DNA from: Gemmatimonadota bacterium
Lineage (GTDB): Bacteria; Latescibacterota; UBA2968; UBA8231
Reading direction: 5' to 3'
Assembly: GCA_018660835.1 (NCBI GenBank)
Contig: JABJJN010000021.1
Location: 62,001-126,000, forward strand
DNA: 64,000 nucleotides
In this document: positions 25,789 through 33,707 of the stretch, in pieces
Numbering within the stretch: the stretch's first letter is position 1
How the letters are laid out: every line of letters starts with the position of its first letter
Notes under the pieces: generated by a model
Database searches by the model: none
Seen by the model: the letters and a program-made list of their open reading frames with translations, nothing else
What the model was told of the DNA's origin: nothing
Position numbers and translations under genes: made by a program

Positions 25789-26721
25789 ATGGAGGATCAA
25801 AGCGTGATCGAAGATCAGGAAACAACGGTCGGTTTCATAGGACTGGGCTCGATGGGCAGTGGCATGGCCGCACGCTTATTGGCCAACGATGTGGATCTAC
25901 AGGTCTATGACATTCACCCCGATGCTCGTCAGAAACTGGTAGATGACGGCGCCGTGGTGGCAGAGAATGTGGCGAGCCTCGGTCGATCCTGCAAACGGGT
26001 GATTCTGTCACTGCCCGATGTGCAGGTCGTCGAGCAGGTTCTGTTCGGCCCTGAGGGGCTTGTGTCAGTGCTGGCACCGGCGTCCATCGTCATCGACTGC
26101 GGTACGACCCATCCCGACAAGACACAGGAGATGGCGACGCGGCTGCAGGCGTCCTCTATCGCGCTGCTCGATGCGCCGGTTAGTGGCATGGAGACGCGGG
26201 CAGCAGAGGGGACGCTGACGATCATGGTTGGTGGCGATGAGCAGGCCTTCGCCGAGTGCGAGCCCTTGTTTGATGTGCTGGGTGAACTGGTTCTGCATAT
26301 GGGTCCGTCTGGTGCAGGACAGCTGATGAAGATGACGAACAATGTCCTCTACAACATCTCCATTGCGGCGATGGCGGAGATGTTGCCTCTGGCGGTGCGA
26401 CTCGGTCTGGATCCAGAGAAGGTCTGTCGGGTGGTCTCCACCGGGTCGGGACAGAGTTTTGGCTTTGACTATCACTCCCAACGCGCTTTACTGGGGCGAT
26501 ACGATCAGGGCTATCCTATGGCCAGCGCCTATAAAGACATGACCACACTATTTGAACGAGCCAATGAACAACATGCACCGATGCCGGTCGCATCGGGGGC
26601 GATGCAGACCTATCGCATGGCCCTGGCGGAAGGATTTGGCGAGGAGGCGAAGGTGGCAATGATCAAGGTGTGGGAGCGTCTGCTGGATGTGAAGGTTCGA
26701 GGCGAGGAGCAGTCCAGGTGA
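25789..26721 (+). CDS. 3-Hydroxyisobutyrate dehydrogenase-like NAD(P) oxidoreductase
   Basis: A 310-residue beta-hydroxyacid dehydrogenase. The Rossmann motif 'VGFIGLGSMGSGMAARLL', the substrate motif 'LLDAPVSGMETRAAEGTLTIMVGG' and the catalytic-Lys motif 'GPSGAGQLMKMTNNVLYN' are all complete. The family oxidises 3-hydroxyisobutyrate or reduces tartronate semialdehyde and 2-formylglutarate-type acids. Its stop overlaps the start of the following SDR gene (GTGA), so the two dehydrogenases are coupled and probably form successive steps. Confidence 0.9.
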   Translation: MEDQSVIEDQETTVGFIGLGSMGSGMAARLLANDVDLQVYDIHPDARQKLVDDGAVVAENVASLGRSCKRVILSLPDVQVVEQVLFGPEGLVSVLAPASIVIDCGTTHPDKTQEMATRLQASSIALLDAPVSGMETRAAEGTLTIMVGGDEQAFAECEPLFDVLGELVLHMGPSGAGQLMKMTNNVLYNISIAAMAEMLPLAVRLGLDPEKVCRVVSTGSGQSFGFDYHSQRALLGRYDQGYPMASAYKDMTTLFERANEQHAPMPVASGAMQTYRMALAEGFGEEAKVAMIKVWERLLDVKVRGEEQSR

Positions 26722-27494
26722 CAAACGTCTTACCGAGTTTGCGAGTGGATGGGAAACGGGCCGTCGTCACGGGGGCCGGTTCTGGTATCGGACGTGCCGT
26801 GGCCATCGCCTTGTCTGAAGCGGGCGCTGACGTGGCCTTGAGCGAACTACCGGATCGACTCGACTCGCTGCAGGAAGTCTGCGAGGCGATCGAGTTGAAT
26901 GGCCAAAAGGCCGTGCCGCTGCCATTGGCACTACCGCAGACCGACAGCATCGACACCTTTGTCGCAGACGCGATCGAGGGCCTCGGTGGAATTGATATCC
27001 TCGTGAACAATGCGGGGGTCAATATTCCTGCGGATGCCTTTGATCTGACGGAGCAGGACTGGGATCAGGTGCAGGACGTGAATCTCAAGGGCCTGTTCTT
27101 CTTGTCGCAGCGATGTGGCCGACATATGCGCGATCATGGCGGTGGGCGCATCGTCAACATGGCGTCGATCAATGGCGTCGTCGGTTACTACAAACGTGCG
27201 GCTTATTGCTCCAGCAAGGCCGGCGTCGTCAATCTGACACGGGTCCTGGCGCTGGAATGGGCCGAGCACGATATCAATGTGAATGCCATAGGACCTACCT
27301 TCATCCTCACACCTCTGACCCAAGCGACCTTCGATGATCCTGTCATGCGAGAGGATCTATTGAAGCGGATTCCCAAGGGGCGTGTGGGGCAACCGGAGGA
27401 TATTGTCGGTGCCGTCGTCTTTCTGGCAAGCGATGCGGCGGCGATGATCACGGGCCACACGTTACTGGTCGATGGGGGATGGACGGCCATCTGA
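26718..27494 (+). CDS. Short-chain dehydrogenase/reductase (SDR)
   Basis: A 258-residue classical SDR with 'VVTGAGSGIGRAVAIAL', 'DILVNNAGVN', catalytic Ser in 'IVNMASINGVVG' and Tyr-x3-Lys in 'AAYCSSKAGVV'. The C-terminal 'SDAAAMITGHTLLVDGGW' is typical of gluconate/3-oxoacyl-type reductases. The GTG start at 26718 overlaps the previous stop and has GGAG about eight bases upstream; a longer frame from 26670 would lie inside the dehydrogenase gene. A two-hairpin structure begins within the last codons. Confidence 0.9.
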   Translation: MTNVLPSLRVDGKRAVVTGAGSGIGRAVAIALSEAGADVALSELPDRLDSLQEVCEAIELNGQKAVPLPLALPQTDSIDTFVADAIEGLGGIDILVNNAGVNIPADAFDLTEQDWDQVQDVNLKGLFFLSQRCGRHMRDHGGGRIVNMASINGVVGYYKRAAYCSSKAGVVNLTRVLALEWAEHDINVNAIGPTFILTPLTQATFDDPVMREDLLKRIPKGRVGQPEDIVGAVVFLASDAAAMITGHTLLVDGGWTAI

Positions 27495-27554
27495 CAAGCA
27501 ACGCCAGACTACGGCGTTGTCATTCAGATGGCTTGGGCCAATCGGAGATTGGCC
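27486..27554 (+). promoter_or_regulatory. Two consecutive RNA hairpins spanning an SDR stop codon
   Basis: Hairpin one (27486-27532) has outer arms GCCATCTGA/TCAGATGGC (9 bp), a four-base internal loop on each side, then inner arms CAACGCC/GGCGTTG (7 bp) and a seven-base loop. Hairpin two (27536-27554) has GGCCAAT/ATTGGCC (7 bp) and loop CGGAG. No T tract follows, so it is not a classic terminator. It may protect the 3' end of the SDR message or attenuate into the M14-like gene 71 bases downstream. Confidence 0.5.
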
Positions 27555-27625
27555 AGGCAGAATTTCAGATCTCGGCAAATACTGCATCGGCTTGCATGCA
27601 ACGGCTGGCTTGAAAAGGAGACGAG

Positions 27626-28759
27626 ATGGCGACGATCTATGAGACCTATGATGATTTGCTGGCGGATGTTCTGCGCCGGTCGCAGGATGTCACGACGCTG
27701 GGCAATACCGTCGATGGGGCACCCATCGTGGTCGCTCGGGGGGGTGGCGACAAGACGCCGGGTGTCTTTATCACCGCCGGTAGTCACTCTACCGAGCACG
27801 CCGGTGTTTCGGCGGCTGTGCAATTGATCGACGAACTGGATACGGAGCATCAGGTGTTTGTCGTGCCCACACGGGATCCTGTGGGACACGATGGGTTTGC
27901 CCATGCCTTGAGTCTGGGGTTGGGTGAGTTGCCCTCCTTCGACGATTTCGATGAGTTGGAGGAACTCATGCGTAGCACGGGGGATATCCTGTTCGAGGAC
28001 GACGACTTCCTCCTCGTGCTGATTGGCGATTACGGCTACGCCAGCGCCCGGCCCGAGACGAAGGGAGAGGTCGTCGAAGATGGTGAGACCAAGTTCCGGG
28101 CGGGGCCGAAGCGTAAGAACCCGCAGGGCTACGGCTACGGTCGGATGCGAGCCATCTATCGAGATCAACCGGAGATCCTGGCTCCCTTGCTTGGCAGGCG
28201 GGTGTATCAGCCTGCGGGGCAGATCGGGGTGGAAGGAACGAATCTCTTCGATCGCGCCTATACGCTGATCGTCTCCCTTGAGGGCGAGATTCTGCACATC
28301 AATCGATTTCACGATACGGCATGGGCACCCGTTGAGCCGCGTGTGACGCGGCAATTGCTGGATGAGGTGCGACCGGGGATCAGTTTTGACCTGCACGAGT
28401 CAGCGGGGATGGATGATCGATTCTGGCTTTCGGCACGGACCCAGCCCGATCCAGAGAGTCAGATCTGGGAGCAGAAGGCGGCAACTGCGACGATCCAGGC
28501 GATCGCCGCGTCCGGTGCGGCCCTGGCGACGGAGGAAGATGCGCCGTCAAAGTGGTTCGACATGTCCGAACAGGCCGTTTTCTGGCTCGACGCGACACGC
28601 AGAGGCGAGGGTTTCAATCTGATGGACTACTGTTCTCGTGAATATGGCCTGGCATTTGGCACCGAGATGGGGATGTTTGGCACCTTCGATGGCAGAGTCG
28701 ACATGGCGCTGACCACCGTACGCACCGCCGTTTCCGTGTTCGAAGAGCGCTACCGCTGA
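27626..28759 (+). CDS. M14-type zinc carboxypeptidase / aspartoacylase-like hydrolase
   Basis: A 377-residue soluble hydrolase. 'GVFITAGSHSTEHAGVSAA' gives the HxxE zinc pair, 'ISFDLHESAGMDD' the third zinc ligand His, and 'YGLAFGTEMGMFG' a candidate catalytic Glu near the C-terminus. The order and spacing fit the M14/AstE-AspA zinc fold rather than a known subfamily. There is no signal peptide, so it acts in the cytoplasm on a small peptide or acyl-amino acid. AAGGAG is seven bases before the ATG. Its last 10 bases overlap the convergent Ldh_2 gene. Confidence 0.78.
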   Translation: MATIYETYDDLLADVLRRSQDVTTLGNTVDGAPIVVARGGGDKTPGVFITAGSHSTEHAGVSAAVQLIDELDTEHQVFVVPTRDPVGHDGFAHALSLGLGELPSFDDFDELEELMRSTGDILFEDDDFLLVLIGDYGYASARPETKGEVVEDGETKFRAGPKRKNPQGYGYGRMRAIYRDQPEILAPLLGRRVYQPAGQIGVEGTNLFDRAYTLIVSLEGEILHINRFHDTAWAPVEPRVTRQLLDEVRPGISFDLHESAGMDDRFWLSARTQPDPESQIWEQKAATATIQAIAASGAALATEEDAPSKWFDMSEQAVFWLDATRRGEGFNLMDYCSREYGLAFGTEMGMFGTFDGRVDMALTTVRTAVSVFEERYR

Positions 28760-29805
28760 GGCGTCAGCTCAACATGCACGCCGACGCGGGCGCCGACGTC
28801 GATGATCTGGCGCACGCTTTCGTCGGCGAGGGGGATGCCGGTGACACGACGTTCTTCGAGGCGGCGGAACTCGCGGGTGCCCGGCATGATGACTTCCTCA
28901 TGTCCCGGAGCAGGAGGGGTATCCGTCATATACGCTGACAGGGCATCGACGAGGCTCGCAAAGCGCTGGCGATCGCCCGCCAGGCCACCGGCGTCGATGG
29001 CGAGCAGGCCAAAGCCATTCACATAGCGAAAACTGTCTGTCAGTTCCTCGCCGGCGATGGTGCTGCCGAGGATTTCCACCAGGAGCGCCAGGCCAAAGCC
29101 CCGATAACCGAGATCGCTGCCGAAGGGCAGGATCGCCCCCCGTGGTGGGCCGTAGAATTCGGCAGGGTCTGTCGTCGGCTGGCCCTGCGCGTCGATGATC
29201 GAACCTTCAGGGACTTGCTCGCCTGCATGTAGCGCCGTGCGCACCTTGCCCTCGGGTGTCATGCTTGTTGACATATCAAGCAGCACCGGATGATCCTTGG
29301 CGGGCGCTGCCCAGGCGAGGGGATTTGTCGCCAGACGACCTTCACGGCCCCCCCAGGGAACGACGAAGTGGCCGGCAGCATGACTGTTGGCAACGGCGAA
29401 GGCGAAGAGACCCGCCTCGGCGAGTTTCTGAGGGTAGGCGCCGAGTCTGCCTACATGATGGCAGCGCCGGCTTACGGCGAAGGCGATTCCCGTGTCGACC
29501 ACCTTGCGTTGCACCTCCTCCACCATGCGGTAGGCACCGACCTGACCGAAGTTGTTGCCACCATCAACGACCAGCAGCCCCGGTGTCTCTCGTTCGATGG
29601 TGATTGGCGCCCCGGGCCGGATGCGCTGTTGCAGACACTCTTCGACATACATGACGTAGCGCACGACGCCGTGTGAATCGATCCCCATGAGACTCGCTTC
29701 GACAAGATGATCGACGACGAGTTGTGCTTCAGAAGACGGGGTGTCACACGCGGCCAGAAGGTCCATGCCAACCTGGCGAAGATCCGCCTCAGCGTATCGC
29801 TTCAT
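28750..29805 (-). CDS. Ldh_2 (malate/L-sulfolactate/ureidoglycolate) dehydrogenase family
   Basis: A 351-residue NAD(P)-dependent dehydrogenase of the Ldh_2 fold. 'ASLMGIDSHGVVRYVMYV' contains the catalytic His typical of the family, 'VSRRCHHVGRLGAYPQKLAEAGL' the second His pair, and 'ATNPLAWAAPA' the cofactor region. The family oxidises 2-hydroxy acids such as malate, sulfolactate, ureidoglycolate or 2,3-diketogulonate-type compounds. It lies 33 bases after a frameshifted HpaI-type aldolase gene on the same strand, so a 2-oxo/2-hydroxy acid pathway is likely. Confidence 0.88.
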   Translation of the reverse strand: MKRYAEADLRQVGMDLLAACDTPSSEAQLVVDHLVEASLMGIDSHGVVRYVMYVEECLQQRIRPGAPITIERETPGLLVVDGGNNFGQVGAYRMVEEVQRKVVDTGIAFAVSRRCHHVGRLGAYPQKLAEAGLFAFAVANSHAAGHFVVPWGGREGRLATNPLAWAAPAKDHPVLLDMSTSMTPEGKVRTALHAGEQVPEGSIIDAQGQPTTDPAEFYGPPRGAILPFGSDLGYRGFGLALLVEILGSTIAGEELTDSFRYVNGFGLLAIDAGGLAGDRQRFASLVDALSAYMTDTPPAPGHEEVIMPGTREFRRLEERRVTGIPLADESVRQIIDVGARVGVHVELTPQR

Positions 29806-29838
29806 GCGCGACGATCCACCCTCTGCAGAGGCAGAAAA

Positions 29839-30619
29839 TCAGGCGTCACGGAGAGCCTCGCCAAGGGATTTCATCGTCGCGTCGACGCTGCTTGCCAGAT
29901 ATGAGAGGTCTACGCCAACCTGCATCCACTGAATCCCACGCGCCGCCTGTTTGCTGGCGAAGGCAGGATCGGCGGGCATGCCGGAACCGACGGGCATATT
30001 CTTCGTCTTCGCTGCAGCGATCGCTTTTTCCATAGCGGCGACAACGTCCGGGTGATCTGCCTGGCCCAGTACGTTCATGGATCCAGACAGATCCATGGGA
30101 CCGATGACGATGGAATCCAGGCCGTCGATGGCGACAATTTCGTCGATGGCATCCACCGCCTCTTTGCGTTCGATCATGACGGCGACGAAGACAGCGCGAT
30201 TGGCCCGTTCAACGTAACCGGCCTCTTTGCGACCATAGTCAGTGGGGACGAAGGGGCCGAAGCCGCGCTGGCCCTGAGGCGGGTAACGGCAGGCGTCGAC
30301 GACATGCTGGACCTCCTCGGCGGAGGCGACCTGCGGGACGACGATGCCTGGTGCGCCGGCATCGAGAATCGGCTTGATCGAGGCGATGTCGGAGCTCGCC
30401 GTGCGCACAACGACGGCACAACGCCGCGCGTGCAGCCAGCAGATGGCCGCGCAAAGCCTCGATCCCCATGGCGGCATGTTCCAGATCGATCCAGACAAAG
30501 TCGACACTGTCGGCGATGGCTTCTGTTACCTGTGGGTCGGTCGTATAGACACTGATCCCACACAGGTTCTCCCCATCGATCAATCGCTGTCGGAACTTCT
30601 CAATACCTTCGAAGAACAC
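29839..30619 (-). pseudogene. HpcH/HpaI aldolase (frameshifted; possibly a sequence error)
   Basis: A class II pyruvate-dependent aldolase split between two frames. The N-terminal part (from GTG 30619, with GGAGG five bases upstream) has 'FRQRLIDGENLCGISV' and 'VDFVWIDLEHAAMGIEALRGHLLAAR'. The rest, in the next frame, reads 'VVVRTASSDIASIKPILDAGAPGIVVPQVASAEEV' and 'IDGLDSIVIGPMDLSGSMN' with the metal Glu/Asp and substrate Arg regions intact. Removing one base near 30421-30435 gives a continuous protein of about 259 residues, the normal family length. The family splits 4-hydroxy-2-oxo acids to pyruvate and an aldehyde. Decay or sequencing error cannot be separated here. Confidence 0.85.
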
Positions 30620-30757
30620 GCCCACCTCCAGGTCTGGTTTGAGCGCATATGGTAGGGGCTCGCATCGGTTGCGTCACCTGATCTGTCGCCACCAGAGAGG
30701 GGACTGTATACTCGAGCCGTTGAGCCCAGCTACATCCATCCAATTGGAGCCGACTTC

Positions 30758-32269
30758 ATGCGTGTTGCTATCGGTGCGATCAGCCACGAAACCAGCACCT
30801 TCACTCCCGTTCCCACGACCCGGCAAGACTATGAGGATCGACTGGGTGGCTTACAACGGGGGCAGGCGATCATCGACACCTTTACCGGTACCAATACACC
30901 GATCGGTGGCTTTATCGAGGGCGCGGCAGTTCACGGTTTTGAGCTCGTCCCTACCTACTTCGCCGAACCGCATCCGAGTGGTCGCACACCACGAGTGCTC
31001 TTCGATGAAATTCTCGCAGAGTTGCTCGCCGAACTACGTCAGGCCGGATCCGTGGACGGCGTGCTGCTGGAACTGCACGGATCGATGGCGGTGGAGGGTA
31101 TCGATGATACGGAGAGTCATGTCCTGCGAGCGGTGCGTGACGTGGTTGGTGACGACGTGCCGCTTCTCGCACAGCTAGATATCCATACGAATATGTCTCA
31201 GGAGATGATCGACGCGGCAGACGTGCTGATCGGCCGCGAGACATATCCGGAGATCGACATGGCCGAACGAGGTCGTGAGTGTGCAGATGTTCTGATGCGG
31301 ATCGTCCATGAGGGACTGAGGCCGACGATGGCGGTGCACCGCATTCCCATGCTCTGGGGGATGAACCAGGTGACGGCACACCAACCGATGTCAGAGGCGA
31401 TCGCGCAATTGCATCGCATCGAAGCGCTACCCGGTGTGGTCTGCGCCTCGATTGCCACGTGCTTTCCGCTCGCCGATGTGCCCTGTCTGGGGGCGTCTGT
31501 CTATGTGGTGACCGATGACGACGTTGATCTGGCGCAGCGCTTGGCGGACGAACTGGGTGAATGGATCTGGGCGCGACGGGCCGAGTGGCATTTTCCAAGA
31601 TTCACGACGGCGATGACGCTGGATCAACTCGGAGATCATCCACCTCGTCCACTGGTGCTGGCAGACCGTGATGACAATACGGGCGGTGGTTCCCCAGGCG
31701 ATAGTACGGGAGTGCTAAGGACGTTCCTTGAGCGCGGCCTTAGGGATGCGTGCGTTCTCTACATCGTCGACCAGGAGGCCGTCGCCCAATGCCTGGAAGC
31801 GGGGGAGGGGGCGCAGATCGAACTTGCCGTCGGCGCCAAGTCTTCTCCTATGCAGGGCGAACCTGTGTTGATGAAAGCGCAGGTAGTCGCTGTCTCGTCC
31901 GAGGGGAAGTTTCGTTACGATGGCCCTATGTACGAGGGCCTGGAAGGCTGGATGGGGCCCTCAGCACATATCGAACAGGATGGCGTCCACGTTGTGCTCG
32001 TATCGCAACGTGAACAACCCTTCTGTACGGCCTTCGCGCGCACGCTGAAGCTCAATCCACGCGAGATGTCGACGATTGCCGTGAAATCGGCCGCTCACTT
32101 CCGCGCCGGTTTCGAGTCGTGGGCGGGTGCCGTTCACATGGTGTCTGAGCCTTGTGTGCACAGCGAATGGAATCTAGTCTATTCGAATACGGGTCGGCAG
32201 TTGTACCCCCTGGATGAAGACGGTCGCTACCCGGCCACACCAGGGCCCGCAGCACATAACGACGCTTGA
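30758..32269 (+). CDS. M81 family metallopeptidase (MlrC-like)
   Basis: A 503-residue cytoplasmic protein. It starts 'RVAIGAISHETSTFTPVPT', as most M81 proteins do. Likely metal-binding motifs are 'GVLLELHGSMAVEGIDDTE' and 'LLAQLDIHTNMSQEMIDAAD'; 'LVLADRDDNTGGGSPGDST' is the conserved Gly-rich region of the second domain. The family is named for MlrC, which cleaves linearised microcystin, but most members have unknown substrates. It heads a same-strand run of five closely spaced genes that ends in an OPT-like transporter. Confidence 0.9.
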   Translation: MRVAIGAISHETSTFTPVPTTRQDYEDRLGGLQRGQAIIDTFTGTNTPIGGFIEGAAVHGFELVPTYFAEPHPSGRTPRVLFDEILAELLAELRQAGSVDGVLLELHGSMAVEGIDDTESHVLRAVRDVVGDDVPLLAQLDIHTNMSQEMIDAADVLIGRETYPEIDMAERGRECADVLMRIVHEGLRPTMAVHRIPMLWGMNQVTAHQPMSEAIAQLHRIEALPGVVCASIATCFPLADVPCLGASVYVVTDDDVDLAQRLADELGEWIWARRAEWHFPRFTTAMTLDQLGDHPPRPLVLADRDDNTGGGSPGDSTGVLRTFLERGLRDACVLYIVDQEAVAQCLEAGEGAQIELAVGAKSSPMQGEPVLMKAQVVAVSSEGKFRYDGPMYEGLEGWMGPSAHIEQDGVHVVLVSQREQPFCTAFARTLKLNPREMSTIAVKSAAHFRAGFESWAGAVHMVSEPCVHSEWNLVYSNTGRQLYPLDEDGRYPATPGPAAHNDA

Positions 32270-32300
32270 GACCCCTGACTTTGTTCCGACGAGGCAATCG

Positions 32301-33650
32301 ATGACAAGCACACCCACCACAGCACACTCTGTCGCCCGCTCCCTTGAGATCTACGAACGCGCGCGGAAATTGATCCCTGGCACGACACAACTGATCAGTC
32401 GGCGACCGACACGGGGAGCTATGGGTGTGAGCCCGATCTACGCCGAGAGGGCCAAGGGGTGCCGGATCTGGGACGTGGATGGCAATGAGTACGTCGACTG
32501 GATGAGTGCTGTGGGCCCCATCATTCTCGGTTATGCAGATGACGTTGTCGATGCGGCAGTGAAGGAGCAGATCGACAAGGGGTCCGTGTATAGCATCGTA
32601 CACGAAAACTCGCTGGCTCTGGCCGAGACCCTTGTGCGGCTGATCCCCTCTGCAGAGATGGTCCGCTACTGCAAGGGGGGCGGCGAGGCATGTACGATGG
32701 CCGTGCGCATTGCTCGTGGCTTCACGGGCCGCGATAAGGTCCTGTTCTGTGGTTATCACGGTTGGCATGACTGGTATCTGGCGGCGAATCTGGGTAGTGA
32801 AGGTCTGCAGGGACACCTGTTCAACGGCATCGAGCCCATTGGCGTTCCCAGGGCACTGGAGGGAACGATCGAGCCCTTCGAGTATGGCGATCTGAACAAG
32901 CTGGAGGATCAGCTCAAGGCCAGCGACGGCGACGTGGCGTGTATCATCATGGAACCCATGCGCACCGAGATGCCGCCAGAAGGCTATCTGGAAGGTGTGC
33001 GTGAACTGGCCGATCGCCATGGTGTTGTGCTGATCTTCGACGAAGTATCATGCGGTTGGCGCGTCTCCCTAGGAGGCGTGCAGGAAGTCACGGGCGTGAC
33101 ACCAGATCTGTCTGTCTTTGCCAAGGCCATTTCGAATGGTTACCCCATGGCAGCCGTTGTAGGGCGCGGCGACATTATGGCCACATCGGAACAGATGTTC
33201 ATTTCCAGTGCCTATTGGGATGACAATGTGGGTATTGCCGCGGCGATCGCGACGATTGGAGAGCTTGAACGACGTGACGCACCGGCTGTGTTCGAGAGAC
33301 TGGGCAGTGACTTTCGGGCCCGGATTGATCGGGCCGCTGCCAGCAGTGGTCTGGCTGCAAGCTGCGTAGGTGTGGACGCGCATCCCGGGATTCGCTTCGA
33401 CTGCGCGGATGAAGAGCAGGCCCGGCTCGTATCGACAATCTTCGTGCAGGAGAATGCGCGCCGCGGATTGATCTTGTCGACGGGCTTTTTCTTCAATTGT
33501 GGTCATGAAGATGTCACCGCCCTCGACCATACAGAACGTGTCGTGACGGAAACCTTTGCGCTGCTTGCAGAGGGGGTACGGCGAGGTAATCTCGCCGACC
33601 GCATCGAGAATCAGGTGCAGGAAGAGTCCTTCCGGCGATTGGTGCGTTGA
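32301..33650 (+). CDS. Class III aminotransferase, glutamate-1-semialdehyde aminomutase-like
   Basis: A 449-residue PLP enzyme. 'GCRIWDVDGNEYVDWMSAVGPIILGY' opens the class III fold, 'LIFDEVSCGWRVSLGG' holds the Asp that contacts the PLP ring, and 'LSVFAKAISNGYPMAAVVG' the Schiff-base Lys. 'CKGGGEACTMAVRIAR' matches the phosphate-binding NGSEAnxxAxrlAR region in altered form. GAGG seven bases before ATG 32301 fixes the start. The operon context (peptidases and a transporter) suggests amino-group removal in catabolism rather than haem synthesis. Confidence 0.88.
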   Translation: MTSTPTTAHSVARSLEIYERARKLIPGTTQLISRRPTRGAMGVSPIYAERAKGCRIWDVDGNEYVDWMSAVGPIILGYADDVVDAAVKEQIDKGSVYSIVHENSLALAETLVRLIPSAEMVRYCKGGGEACTMAVRIARGFTGRDKVLFCGYHGWHDWYLAANLGSEGLQGHLFNGIEPIGVPRALEGTIEPFEYGDLNKLEDQLKASDGDVACIIMEPMRTEMPPEGYLEGVRELADRHGVVLIFDEVSCGWRVSLGGVQEVTGVTPDLSVFAKAISNGYPMAAVVGRGDIMATSEQMFISSAYWDDNVGIAAAIATIGELERRDAPAVFERLGSDFRARIDRAAASSGLAASCVGVDAHPGIRFDCADEEQARLVSTIFVQENARRGLILSTGFFFNCGHEDVTALDHTERVVTETFALLAEGVRRGNLADRIENQVQEESFRRLVR

Positions 33651-33707
33651 CTGGTCGTTTGTGCACCGATTTGAACTTTCACCCGCCCCTCCAGGAGCTT
33701 GTCAGTT

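Noticed and set aside
32052..33020. 322-codon minus-strand frame
   Set aside because: It lies opposite the M81 and aminotransferase genes and carries no family signature.
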